This document shows, piece after piece, positions 8,613 through 17,805 of a stretch of 64,000 nucleotides of DNA. The translations under genes and the position numbers were made by a program. The DNA comes from JAPOXR01 sp965221815 (GTDB lineage: Bacteria; Pseudomonadota; Alphaproteobacteria; Rhodobacterales; Rhodobacteraceae). Positions within the stretch are counted from its first letter, which is position 1. Every line of letters starts with the position of its first letter. Location of the stretch: NCBI GenBank assembly GCA_965221815.1, contig OZ244915.1, positions 1,798,001-1,862,000 on the forward strand, in the 5' to 3' direction. The notes under the pieces were generated by a model. It had not been told where the DNA came from, searched no databases, and saw only the letters and a program-made list of their open reading frames with translations.

Positions 8613-9897
8613 GCGTTTCATGCCCAAAGACGCTTTTGTCTGGATCTGGCTTCCCGAAGCCACGCATCCTTTGGTAGCCGGACGCATTGAGCGGGTCGGA
8701 GATCAATATCTCTTCAATTACGGCCGGTCCTATCTCGGGCGGGAGGATGCCATTCCAATCTTTACACCTGAATTACCCTTGCAGGCAGGCCAGATAGAGC
8801 CTGCTGGTCCGTTGACCATTGCCAGTGCATTGCGAGATGGCGCACCGGATGCGTGGGGTCGTCGGGTGATCATAAACCGTCTGGCTGGCGGGGCAGGATT
8901 CTCGGCGGATGGCTTCCTGAACTTCGACGAACTGACATTCATGCTTCAGTCAGGGTCGGATCGGATCGGTGCGCTCGATTTTCAGATTTCAGCAACAGAT
9001 TATGTGCCCCGCGAAAAGGCCAACCCGACACTCGATGAACTGCAACAGTCGACCGAGATGGTGGAAGACGGCGTGCCGTTGACACCGGCTTTGGCAGAAG
9101 CACTGGAACAAGGGACGGCGATTGGAGGTGCCCGGCCAAAGGCACTCATCGACGATCAAGAGCGGAAATACGTCGCGAAATTTTCGTCATCGCGCGACCA
9201 ATATAATGTCGTCAAGGGCGAGTTCGTTGCCATGCGTCTGGCCAAGTTGTGTGGTCTTAATGTGGCACCTGTCAGCCTGACACAGGCACTCGGCAAGGAC
9301 GTACTTCTGATCGAGCGATTTGATCGTACGAAAGCTGAAGCAGGATGGTGTCGCAGGGCCATGGTCTCGGCCTTGACGCTTCTCAGCTTAGACGAAATCA
9401 TGGCTGCGCACGCCAGCTATCAAGATCTGGCCGAGATCATCCGTGCGCGCTTCGAGAATGCGCGGGCCACCCTTCATGAGCTGTTCGGGCGGATGGTCTT
9501 CAACATCCTCGTCGGGAACACCGACGATCATGCGCGCAACCATGCAGCCTTCTGGAACGGTGAATGTCTGGCACTGACACCGGCTTACGATATCTGCCCA
9601 CAATCTCGGGCAGGCCGCGAAGCATCGCAGGCGATGTTCCTCTCAGGTCCTGAGCGGCGGAGCCAGTTGATCCACTGTTTGTCGGCGGCAATGCATTTCC
9701 ATTTGTCCGAAGAAGAGGCATCGGTGATGATTTCCCGACAGATTGGCTGCATCAAAGGTCAATGGAATGATGTTTGTGATGAGGCGGGGCTTTCGCAAGT
9801 CGATCGCAACTTCTTCTGGCGGCGGCAGTTTCTGAACCCAATGGCTTTCGAAGACCTGCAGAACAAGTTGCCGGTCATGGCTGCGGTATTGGGCTGA
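8602..9897 (+). CDS. hipA: HipA-family serine/threonine kinase toxin
   Basis: HipA toxins are Ser/Thr kinases; the E. coli enzyme phosphorylates glutamyl-tRNA synthetase and induces dormancy. This 431-residue protein has the GGARPK nucleotide-binding motif (175-180), a KF pair (193-194), LLIERFDR (235-242), the catalytic loop NTDDHARNH (306-314) and a DFG-like AYDICP (328-333). All catalytic elements are present, so the kinase should be active. It follows hipB with an 11-nt overlap. The target in this organism cannot be deduced. Confidence 0.9.
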   Translation: MTSERFMPKDAFVWIWLPEATHPLVAGRIERVGDQYLFNYGRSYLGREDAIPIFTPELPLQAGQIEPAGPLTIASALRDGAPDAWGRRVIINRLAGGAGFSADGFLNFDELTFMLQSGSDRIGALDFQISATDYVPREKANPTLDELQQSTEMVEDGVPLTPALAEALEQGTAIGGARPKALIDDQERKYVAKFSSSRDQYNVVKGEFVAMRLAKLCGLNVAPVSLTQALGKDVLLIERFDRTKAEAGWCRRAMVSALTLLSLDEIMAAHASYQDLAEIIRARFENARATLHELFGRMVFNILVGNTDDHARNHAAFWNGECLALTPAYDICPQSRAGREASQAMFLSGPERRSQLIHCLSAAMHFHLSEEEASVMISRQIGCIKGQWNDVCDEAGLSQVDRNFFWRRQFLNPMAFEDLQNKLPVMAAVLG

Positions 9898-10238
9898 AAA
9901 TGCTGCTGATTCTCATGACAGGTGCCACTGAATCTCACGCAAAGTCGTCACCCTTCGGTGAGGGTGGATTTTGTGACTGTGAGGGGCATGTCGTTCCCCT
10001 CAATCTCAATGGGCTGTAGAGCGTCAATCTGGATGCAAGGTAGACAACAATCAGGATACGAATCCTGTCACATCATGACTCGACCAACTGCGCTGGAGGC
10101 ATCGGCGTTCAAACTGCCCGACATTCGGCCCCAAAATACCCGGTAAATGCATCCTAGAATCGTGACTTATATCAATATATCAAAAATTTGCTTACAAATT
10201 TCTCTGGACGTTCAATCTCATATGCGGCTTTCACGCCA
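9898..10238. other. Intergenic region after hipA
   Basis: No gene is seen. A short stem-loop, TCACC-CTTC-GGTGA at 9948-9961, followed by GGGTGGATTTT, might end hipBA transcription, but the stem is only 5 bp and the T-run is weak. Confidence 0.3.
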
Positions 10239-10784
10239 CTATGATTCCAGTTCGATGGGACTCTCTTCCGAGGATTTGAGCCAGTCTTCAATAACCCGCG
10301 CTGCATGGCGTGACAAAGCCAAGATTTGCTGATCCTCGTCACGGGTCAAGCCCGATCCGATGAATGTCGCACCCGAAATCGGCTCAACAACGGTAAACTC
10401 CTTGGGCGGATCGGTGAGGACTTCACCCTTCGAGTCGTCCCATACAGCCGCGCGCAGAACCATGCCTGATTTCATCGATGCAATGACCGGAATCCCCGCG
10501 GGGGCCAACAGGACCTCTTCAACGGCAATTGTCAAATGGTACCATTTGTTACCCTCGTACCGATCAAATCGCTCACGAATTGCCTCAGTCAGGACGGTTT
10601 CGACAGTCTCCTGATCGATCTGACGTGACGCATCGGACCAACGCGTTCCATTAGCCGAAACTTTCACATGGGCGAGGCGAAATTCACCGATTGGCGTCGG
10701 CGCGGGTGGCAGTTCCGCAGGCGGGTCGCAAGCCGCGAGTGCCACACATGCAATAACGGCATAGACTGATTTTCCAAATGACAT
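10239..10784 (-). CDS. Putative outer-membrane/periplasmic lipoprotein of unknown function
   Basis: The 181-residue product starts at the ATG at 10784, with AGGAT about 8 nt upstream. It begins with a lipoprotein signal peptide: MSFGKS, a hydrophobic stretch, and the lipobox LAAC (Cys about residue 20), followed by DPPAELPPAPTP. The mature part is soluble and mixed alpha/beta with WYHLTIAVEEVLLAPAG in the middle. It resembles small alphaproteobacterial lipoproteins of the DUF6778 kind, but I cannot confirm that. The frame is open much further upstream, but that part has no coding character. It is monocistronic. Confidence 0.75.
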   Translation of the reverse strand: MSFGKSVYAVIACVALAACDPPAELPPAPTPIGEFRLAHVKVSANGTRWSDASRQIDQETVETVLTEAIRERFDRYEGNKWYHLTIAVEEVLLAPAGIPVIASMKSGMVLRAAVWDDSKGEVLTDPPKEFTVVEPISGATFIGSGLTRDEDQQILALSRHAARVIEDWLKSSEESPIELES

Positions 10785-11653
10785 TTTGCTGATCCTTCCA
10801 ACTGTCATAGGGCAGACCCTTATCGGCAATACTGGCTCACTCGAACGACATGGCAACGACAGGCGCGTATCCCGGGTGATCCACCCGCGATTGTACCCAT
10901 TCTCGTGACCTTCTTCTACGCTGACCGGCCTGGATCTGCAATTGGCTATTGAATGGGTTGCTTGTTGTCGTGCCTTCACCATCAAATGTGCTGACCCCCG
11001 CCGCTTGTCGAACCGTCTGTTGAAACAGTCACGCCGAAATGGGACCGCAAACAGAGAGTGAATGCCTTCCCTGCTGGGGAGTTCTGGTCTGCCTGTTGCG
11101 GGACCGTCCTTGGTGCTAGCCGGGCTGACTCGGGGTCTGACCATGGGTGGAATGGCGCCTGCTGGCACGCGATGGGACAGATCTCTGGCAGCGGATTTGT
11201 GGGGTGGATCCTTCAACCAGACGTCTCATATGTCTCTGAAACAGGAATCAACCATGGCCCAAACCCGGCCCTATAGGAATCACTCCCGAGTCGAAGAGAT
11301 GGATTTGATATTCATCACATATTGCGGACCCTGATCGTGTTCTGCATTGCAGGAAACAGTCTCCCACCTCCACCGCCGCGTGGGTCACTTGATAAATCAT
11401 CCCTCGGTGATCGGTCTGCTCCGGCCGCATGATTCACTTGTGGCGCGTCAATCAACCTGAAAATTGTGATAAACAGGGTGAGAATCCGAGGTCGTAACGG
11501 CTTAAAATCATCCCGGATTCAAAAGTTCATGCGATTGCCCCTGCTGGCTATCACTGTCTGCCCGGCAAATCACCTGTTAAACTCCTGGATGGTCAGAAGG
11601 CAGAGCTGTAATGTTGTGTAGCCAATCGCGCAGGGCGATGTGAGAAACATTTG
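10785..11653. other. Long intergenic region with a dispersed repeat copy
   Basis: About 870 bases between two divergent genes with no credible protein. It holds one copy of a short repeat (11440-11487) also found near 34.3 kb and in part near 52.3 kb. The rest may be decayed mobile or coding DNA, but nothing is recognisable. Confidence 0.4.
11440..11487 (-). repeat. Dispersed repeat, copy B
   Basis: These 48 bases match 34304-34352 in the opposite orientation with few differences. The shared blocks are GGATTCTCACCCTGTTT and TTGATTGACGCGCCAC (minus-strand sense), separated by 15 bases here and 16 in the other copy. The second block plus flank recurs at 52344-52366. One copy lies inside an open frame and the one-base indel shifts frame, so the repeat is conserved as DNA rather than as protein. 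Confidence 0.6.
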
Positions 11654-13015
11654 ATGGATCAAGACTGTCACCGCATTCCCGTGAAGGCACAACTGGCCAC
11701 GCAGCCGCTCGGTATTGCCGGAATCGTTACGGCCGCACGGCGCAATGTGCTCGAGATCATTCCTGAATTGGCGACGCGGCAACCGATGGTCTCCGGCAAG
11801 GTCTTCAGACGCTGGCACATGGTAATGGATCCGGATGGTCTGAGACACATCTTGCGTGACCGGGTCGACGATTATCCGAAATCAGAAGTCGCAAAGGGAG
11901 TTGTGCGGCCGGCGATTGGCAACAGTTTGTTTGTGGCCGAAGGCAGTGACTGGCTGCGACAACGCAGAACTGCCGCCGGTGCTTTTACCAGCCGTGCCAT
12001 TCGGCGCATCGGTCCGGTCATGGCAGCCGCCGCCGAACGACTGGTCTCACGCGTCAAATCCGCCGCACCAGCCACTCTCGATATGTGTGACGAGTTCACG
12101 GCTGCAACCTTTGAAGTGATCAGCGATGTGACCTTCGGTGACGGTGTTGCCATGCAGCGTGACCTCGTCAATCGTGCCATCAGTTCTTATCTTGCCGGTG
12201 CAGCGCGTGCCTCGGTACTGGATATCATCGGAGCCCCGGCCTGGATACCGCGACTGCGGACCCTGGTCACTGATCCGGCGGTGTACGACATGAAACGAAT
12301 TGCCGAACAAGTGATTGCCCAAAGGGCCGCCAATTCCGAGAATGATGGCGACGATCTCCACAGTTTATTGGCGAACGGACTCGACCCGGAAACCGGACGT
12401 CCCATGACTCGGACAGAACTGCGCAACAATCTTCTCACCTTTATCGTTGCCGGACATGAAACGACCACATTGGCATTGACCTGGTCGCTGTATCTCCTCG
12501 CATTTGATCAACAGATCCAGGATCAGGCGCGTCGGGAAGTTCAGACAATGATTTCAAGAGAGCGCCTGTCCGCCGCAGACATTTCCCGGCTGCCAACAAT
12601 TCGACAGATCGTCCTGGAATCCATGCGTCTTTATCCACCCGCTGCACTTCTGCTGAGAACGGCCCGCGTTCAAGACGAAATCTGCGGACGCGAGGTGCGA
12701 CCCGGAGACATGATGCTGCTGCCAATTTATGCCTTGCACCGGAATATCTGTTATTGGGACAATCCGGATGGTTTTGAACCGCAAAGATTTGCAGATTCCA
12801 AAACCGCCAATTCACCTGCATATCTTCCTTTCGGCGCGGGTCCGCGTGCTTGTATCGGCTCTGGCTTTGCCATGCAGGAAGCGATCATCCTGCTCGCTGC
12901 ACTCATCAGGGACCTGCATTTTATGCTTGCGCCGGGCCAACAACCAGAACCGGTGATGGTGCTGACATTGCGCCCCCGGAACGGAATCCGGTTCAACGTC
13001 GCGCCGTTAGGATAA
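11654..13015 (+). CDS. Cytochrome P450 monooxygenase
   Basis: This 453-residue haem-thiolate monooxygenase would hydroxylate a hydrophobic substrate using electrons from a ferredoxin or similar partner. The I-helix oxygen-binding motif is AGHETTT, the K-helix ExxR is in ESMRLYPP, and the haem-binding loop is FGAGPRACIG with the axial Cys near residue 400. The motif set resembles CYP families with fatty-acid or terpenoid substrates. No membrane anchor is seen. The start is the ATG at 11654. No redox partner or substrate-specific gene is adjacent, so the substrate is unknown. Confidence 0.93.
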   Translation: MDQDCHRIPVKAQLATQPLGIAGIVTAARRNVLEIIPELATRQPMVSGKVFRRWHMVMDPDGLRHILRDRVDDYPKSEVAKGVVRPAIGNSLFVAEGSDWLRQRRTAAGAFTSRAIRRIGPVMAAAAERLVSRVKSAAPATLDMCDEFTAATFEVISDVTFGDGVAMQRDLVNRAISSYLAGAARASVLDIIGAPAWIPRLRTLVTDPAVYDMKRIAEQVIAQRAANSENDGDDLHSLLANGLDPETGRPMTRTELRNNLLTFIVAGHETTTLALTWSLYLLAFDQQIQDQARREVQTMISRERLSAADISRLPTIRQIVLESMRLYPPAALLLRTARVQDEICGREVRPGDMMLLPIYALHRNICYWDNPDGFEPQRFADSKTANSPAYLPFGAGPRACIGSGFAMQEAIILLAALIRDLHFMLAPGQQPEPVMVLTLRPRNGIRFNVAPLG

Positions 13016-13089
13016 GAATCACTGAACCCGCACATGGCCATTGCGTAAGGTATGGCACCTGTGCGTGATGCTTACGGATCATGTTCCAG

Positions 13090-15312
13090 TCAATGCAATT
13101 TGCCGTCCTTGGGAAATCCGCGCGGCGGCCGTGTTCCCACCCTGCCGCGCCGACCCAGCCAGGGCTGAAGTTCTGTAACCGTGCGCTGTCGTCCACCGGC
13201 ATCACGCCATTGCAACCCGTCAGCAATCGCAAAGACTTGCATATCGGCCAAGTCACCCACATCCGTCTTTTGCGCACGCACACCCTTCCCCCGCGCACGC
13301 GTCGGAAGTTCTTCAAGTGGAAAAATCAGGAGCTTTGAGCGGTGACTCACGGATGCGACATGGTCACCTTCAGCGACTGTACAAACTCTGACCATATCAG
13401 GCACATGCAGATTCATGACCTGTTTGCCCTTCTTCTGAACTGTCAAGGTTTCCCCTTCGTCGACAAGAAAAGCATGACCAGAGCTTGATGCCACAAGCAA
13501 TTTGCGTCCCGGCTCGTGGACAAACAGGTTCACAATACCGCATTCATTAGGCAGATCCACAATCAGCCGTACGGGCTCACCCAGGCCACGCCCACTCGCC
13601 AACGCGGCGGCAGTCAAAGTATAGAAGCGGCCATTTTCGGCGCACATGATCAACCGATCCGTGGTGCGCGCGTAAAATACGAACTTTCCTGCATCTCCGT
13701 CGCGATAACGAAATTCCTGATCGAGCGGCACGTGGCCCTTGACTGTACGAATCCAACCGGCCTGTGAACAAATCACCGTAATTGGCTCGCTTTCAATCAT
13801 CGATTCCATCGAAATGGTCTCAATGGTTTGCAATTGTGCGAAGTCGGTGCGGCGGTGGCCGCTCCCTGACGCCGCAAACTGCTGGCGAACTTCCCTGATT
13901 TCCTCTGCCAAACGGCGTGTTTGCACCTTTGGGTCCTCGAGCAGATCGCTCAGTTCCAATCGCTCCCTGGTCAGCGAGTCAAACTCACGCTTCAGCTCCA
14001 ATTCTTCCAGCTTGCGCAGACTCCGCAAACGCATGTTGAGAATTGCATCAGCCTGTACCTCCGACAGGGTAAACTCATCCATCAGCATCTTCTTGGGTGA
14101 ATCTTCAAAACGGATGATCGCAATGACCCGATCAAGATTGAGAAAAGTCGTGATAAAACCCTCGATAATCTCTGCCCTTCGATCAATCTGCGCCAGACGG
14201 TGCCTTGAGCGGCGCAACAGTACATCCCGCCGATGGTCAAGGAATGCCGTCAACACGTCTTTGAGCGAGCAGACACGCGGTGTTCTTCCATCAATGAGAA
14301 CATTCATATTCAATGAAAAACGAGTCTCGAGATCGGATTGTCGAAACAACGTTTCCATCAGTATGTCGGGATTGACGTTGCGCGTCCGTGGTTCGAGGAC
14401 AATACGGATATCTTCGGCCGATTCATCACGAATATCAGCGAGCATCTGAATCTTCTTGCTTTGGATCAGTTCAGCAATACGTTCAATCAGACGCGACTTT
14501 TGCACCTGATAAGGGATTTCGGTGATGACGATCTGCCAGCTTCCCCTTGCCAGTTCCTGACGTGTCCAACAGGCCCGAAGACGCAGACTCCCACGCCCCG
14601 TCTGGTAAGCCTCAAGGATCTTGTCTTCCGGCTCAACGATCACGCCGCCCGTTGGAAAATCAGGGCCGGGAACATGTTTGACCAAGGTCGCATCGCGTGC
14701 ATCCGGTGATTTCAACAGATGAAGACAGGCATCACAGAGTTCACCGATATTATGCGGCGGAATATTGGTCGCCATGCCAACGGCAATGCCACTGGCACCA
14801 TTTGCCAGCAAGTTTGGAATTTTCGCCGGAAGCACCACGGGCTCTTCCAGCGTACCATCGTAATTGGACTGAAACTCCACCGCATTCTCGTCGAGCCCAT
14901 CAAGGAGGGATTCGGCTGCGACCGTCAGGCGTGCCTCAGTATAACGTTCGGCAGCCGCCCCATCACCATCGATATTGCCAAAATTTCCCTGCCCGTCGAC
15001 CAGCGGATAACGCATGTTGAAATCCTGCGCGAGCCGCACCAGTGCATCATAAATCGCCTGGTTGCCGTGGGGATGAAAATTCCCCATGACGTCGCCGGAG
15101 ATCTTGGCTGACTTGCGGAATGCACTTGTTGGCGAAAGTTTGAGTTCCCGCATCGCAAACAGGATACGCCGATGGACCGGTTTCAATCCATCACGCGCAT
15201 CAGGAAGTGCCCGATGCATGATGGTTGATAAAGCATATTGAAGGTAACGGTCGCTGATAGCCTCCTTCAACGACTCGCTCTGTATCTGCTGTTCTTCTGC
15301 TGCCCTGTTCAT
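13090..15312 (-). CDS. parC: DNA topoisomerase IV subunit A
   Basis: ParC is the DNA-cleaving subunit that decatenates daughter chromosomes with ParE. The 740-residue product has LPDARDGLKPVHRRILFAM, the quinolone-determining segment GDVMGNFHPHGNQAIYDALV, the catalytic Tyr in AAAERYTEARL, and C-terminal beta-pinwheel blades. At the positions equivalent to E. coli D79-S80 the residues are Asn-Gln. I chose the ATG at 15312 because AAGGAG lies 7 nt upstream. A MITE begins about 70 bp upstream and may supply or replace promoter DNA. Confidence 0.95.
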   Translation of the reverse strand: MNRAAEEQQIQSESLKEAISDRYLQYALSTIMHRALPDARDGLKPVHRRILFAMRELKLSPTSAFRKSAKISGDVMGNFHPHGNQAIYDALVRLAQDFNMRYPLVDGQGNFGNIDGDGAAAERYTEARLTVAAESLLDGLDENAVEFQSNYDGTLEEPVVLPAKIPNLLANGASGIAVGMATNIPPHNIGELCDACLHLLKSPDARDATLVKHVPGPDFPTGGVIVEPEDKILEAYQTGRGSLRLRACWTRQELARGSWQIVITEIPYQVQKSRLIERIAELIQSKKIQMLADIRDESAEDIRIVLEPRTRNVNPDILMETLFRQSDLETRFSLNMNVLIDGRTPRVCSLKDVLTAFLDHRRDVLLRRSRHRLAQIDRRAEIIEGFITTFLNLDRVIAIIRFEDSPKKMLMDEFTLSEVQADAILNMRLRSLRKLEELELKREFDSLTRERLELSDLLEDPKVQTRRLAEEIREVRQQFAASGSGHRRTDFAQLQTIETISMESMIESEPITVICSQAGWIRTVKGHVPLDQEFRYRDGDAGKFVFYARTTDRLIMCAENGRFYTLTAAALASGRGLGEPVRLIVDLPNECGIVNLFVHEPGRKLLVASSSGHAFLVDEGETLTVQKKGKQVMNLHVPDMVRVCTVAEGDHVASVSHRSKLLIFPLEELPTRARGKGVRAQKTDVGDLADMQVFAIADGLQWRDAGGRQRTVTELQPWLGRRGRVGTRPPRGFPKDGKLH

Positions 15313-15383
15313 AGGAAGACTCCTTAACGCAGTCCCTGCATTCATGCCAATCATGGAATAAACATGTCCGAACGGAATGATTG

Positions 15384-15483
15384 GGGGCTTATAAAGATGA
15401 GTTGACATACCGCATTATGTTGTGCCAGTCTTTCAATAAAAACGCATCATGTTGTATTCTGTCAAATGGTCTTTATAAGCCCC
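15384..15483. mobile_element. 100-bp MITE with perfect terminal inverted repeats and 8-bp target duplication
   Basis: The element starts GGGGCTTATAAAGA and ends with its exact reverse complement (14 bp). Four unpaired positions follow, then TTGACA on both sides, giving 24-bp arms (15384-15407 and 15460-15483) that match at 20 positions. It is flanked by AATGATTG direct repeats (15376-15383 and 15484-15491), a likely target-site duplication. Inside are two near-identical 13-mers, CGCATTATGTTGT (15411) and CGCATCATGTTGT (15443). It has no coding capacity, so it would need a transposase in trans. It lies in the parC upstream region. Confidence 0.85.
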
Positions 15484-15729
15484 AATGATTGGAATCGCCG
15501 CTGCGATGAAGCGATCACCGGTGCAGAAGGGAGTAGTGAATGGGTCGCTCAGCACTGGCCGCCCCATCACCTGATCATCTTGTGACGAGGTAGCAGATCA
15601 CCACTCGTCGCCACCAACTGGCGGGCCTGGGCCGTCGGGCTGACATAAAACCGTTGGGGTCACGTTTTTCCAGATGCAGGTGATTCGCGTTGACGTTAAA
15701 GTCGAGAGGATGAATGCACGTGGTGAAAT

Positions 15730-16581
15730 ATGAAGGTAAAAAACGCCAAAACCTGCACGGTGCTGATTACGGGCTGCTCATCCGGCATTGGCTACGATGC
15801 GGCCCATCGTTTGCGAAGTCGCGACTGGCATGTCGTGGCATCCTGCCGCCAGGAAACAGATTGTGAAAGACTCCGGGAGGAGGGGTTTACCAGTCCCCGA
15901 TTGGATTACGCCGACGAAAGCTCTATCGAGTCGGCCGTCGCTGCCACTCTTGCGGCAACCAACGGACGGCTTGACGCATTGTTCAATAATGGTGCCTTCG
16001 CAATTCCCGGTGCAATCGAAGACGTACCCCGTCAGGCCATGCGTGAGATTTTTGAAACCAACTTTTTTGGCTACCATGATCTGACATGCCGGATTCTTCC
16101 GACCATGCGCCGGCAGGGTTTCGGACGAATTGTCAATTGTTCGTCGATTTTGGGTTTCATAACCCTGCCCTGGCGTGGCCCCTACAATGCAACCAAATTC
16201 GCGCTCGAAGGTCTGACCGACACTTTACGCCTTGAGTTGCGTCAGACCGGCATTCATGTCGTGTTGATTGAGCCGGGGCCCATTACAACGCGAATTCGTG
16301 AAAACTCTCGCCCCCATTTCGAAAAATGGGTCAACTGGAAACAATCGCCTTATCTTGATCATTACCGGGAGAAACTGATCCCGCATCTATCGGCGACCCA
16401 ACCGCCCAAAGTGCCGTTCGAATTATCCCCGGAGGCCGTTACGCGCAAGCTGATACATGCCCTCGAATCACCGCACCCAAAACCACGATATCTGGTCACA
16501 ACACCGACCTATATTGCGGCAATCCTGAAACGCGTTTTGCCCGCAACAGCGGTCAACAGATTGTTCGCCCGGGCCGTATGA
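15730..16581 (+). CDS. Short-chain dehydrogenase/reductase
   Basis: A 283-residue classical SDR with the nucleotide-binding motif TGCSSGIG (about residues 14-21), NNGA in place of the usual NNAG, a catalytic Ser in NCSSILG, and YNATK as the YxxxK motif. The C-terminal extension of about 60 residues is like that of long-substrate (retinol or steroid-type) SDRs. It is followed 9 nt later by a small HIG1-like gene and then a cobalamin adenosyltransferase gene, all rightward. The substrate is unknown. Confidence 0.9.
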   Translation: MKVKNAKTCTVLITGCSSGIGYDAAHRLRSRDWHVVASCRQETDCERLREEGFTSPRLDYADESSIESAVAATLAATNGRLDALFNNGAFAIPGAIEDVPRQAMREIFETNFFGYHDLTCRILPTMRRQGFGRIVNCSSILGFITLPWRGPYNATKFALEGLTDTLRLELRQTGIHVVLIEPGPITTRIRENSRPHFEKWVNWKQSPYLDHYREKLIPHLSATQPPKVPFELSPEAVTRKLIHALESPHPKPRYLVTTPTYIAAILKRVLPATAVNRLFARAV

Positions 16582-16590
16582 GTTTTGCAG

Positions 16591-16791
16591 ATGCGAGATG
16601 ATCCGTTTTTCATTGCTGCAGCAGTTGCCTCACTCGCGGTTGTCGTTGTCCTTGCGATCGGCATCGGCGGCTACGCGCGGGGCGGTGAATTTAATCGGAA
16701 ATATGCCAATCGGTTGATGCGTCTGCGAATCCTGACCCAGGCAATTGCTGTTCTGCTGATTTGTCTATTCGTATTCATGAAAGGGAGGTAG
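16591..16791 (+). CDS. HIG1/twin-transmembrane small inner-membrane protein
   Basis: The 66-residue product has two hydrophobic segments (about residues 7-25 and 45-62) separated by a basic loop with ANRLMRLRILTQ. This layout matches the bacterial HIG1-domain (hypoxia-induced protein region) family, which in some alphaproteobacteria associates with cytochrome c oxidase. The start is the ATG at 16591. In alphaproteobacteria such a gene often precedes the cobalamin adenosyltransferase gene, as it does here 9 nt later. Confidence 0.8.
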   Translation: MRDDPFFIAAAVASLAVVVVLAIGIGGYARGGEFNRKYANRLMRLRILTQAIAVLLICLFVFMKGR

Positions 16792-16800
16792 CGACGAACG

Positions 16801-17376
16801 ATGGTTGTTTTGAATAAAATCTATACCCGCACAGGTGATGGCGGAGATACAGCACTTGGAGATGGAACGCGCGTACGCAAGGATGACAAGCGGGTTGAGG
16901 CTTACGGCACCGTCGATGAGCTCAATTCAGCAATTGGCGTGGCGCGGCTGGAAGCATCAGCCGAACGCGCCAGCAAGCTTGCGACCATACAAAACGATCT
17001 TTTTGATCTTGGTGCTGATCTCTGTCGCCCTGAATCCGAGCGCGAGCGATCAGGCGATAATTCTCCCCTTCGTATGACCGCTGCGCAGACCACACGGCTC
17101 GAACAGGAAATCGACACAATGAATGCAGCGCTCGCCCCACTGCGCAGTTTTGTCCTCCCGGGCGGCAGCCGCGAAGCCGCCAATTTGCATGTCTGTCGGA
17201 CTCTTGTACGACGGGCCGAACGACTGACAACAAGTCTTGCTGAACAGGCAGTCATCAACGAGCATGCACGCACATATCTGAACCGGCTGTCGGACTGGTT
17301 TTTTGTCGCTGCGCGCGCGGCAAACGATAACGGTGCCGACGACATTCTCTGGGTTCCCGGGGCCAACCGAGAATGA
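16801..17376 (+). CDS. Cob(I)yrinic acid a,c-diamide adenosyltransferase, PduO type
   Basis: This 191-residue enzyme transfers the adenosyl group of ATP to cob(I)alamin to form coenzyme B12. The N-terminal KIYTRTGDGGDTALGDGTRV is the ATP-binding signature, followed by VEAYGTVDELNSAIG, and the C-terminal part has RRAERLTTSL and YLNRLSDWFFVAAR. Length is typical. It is the third gene of a rightward run with the SDR and the HIG1-like gene; the conserved neighbour is the HIG1-like gene. Confidence 0.93.
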   Translation: MVVLNKIYTRTGDGGDTALGDGTRVRKDDKRVEAYGTVDELNSAIGVARLEASAERASKLATIQNDLFDLGADLCRPESERERSGDNSPLRMTAAQTTRLEQEIDTMNAALAPLRSFVLPGGSREAANLHVCRTLVRRAERLTTSLAEQAVINEHARTYLNRLSDWFFVAARAANDNGADDILWVPGANRE

Positions 17377-17805
17377 AGACAGGCGGTAAATTTCAACGGA
17401 TCATACCGATTACCAGGGCTTGAACCCACTATTTTCTGCCCGGATTCATGGCAGCAGGACCCGGCCCTGCTGCCAGCTGAACCAATGCCGAAACGCCGGC
17501 TTTCCTCATCCGAACTTCCAGACCCTGCCACGCGTCATGTATTGATCATGTTGTATCAGTTGTGATCCGGGGTGCATTGACTGGATACACTGGAGTCAAA
17601 TACCGAGCTGTTGAAACGCCTGTGCCTGCAACGTGGTGGACCGTGCCGCCATGGGGATGCATTGGGTGTCCGGGAACGGGGCGCCTCCGGGCTGTGGGCG
17701 ATGGTGCCCAGATCATCCAGAAGGAGTCACGCCATGCCAGAACCGGGCGACTCCGGTGATCAATCCATATCAGCGGAGTTGAGCGTACGAACGATACGAT
17801 GTCCT
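17377..17805. other. Intergenic region after the adenosyltransferase gene
   Basis: About 430 bases. No credible coding sequence, RNA or element is seen. Confidence 0.35.

Noticed and set aside
10785..11216. Upstream extension of the lipoprotein frame
   Set aside because: The lipobox signal peptide and Shine-Dalgarno place the start at 10784; the extension is Arg/Pro-rich noise.
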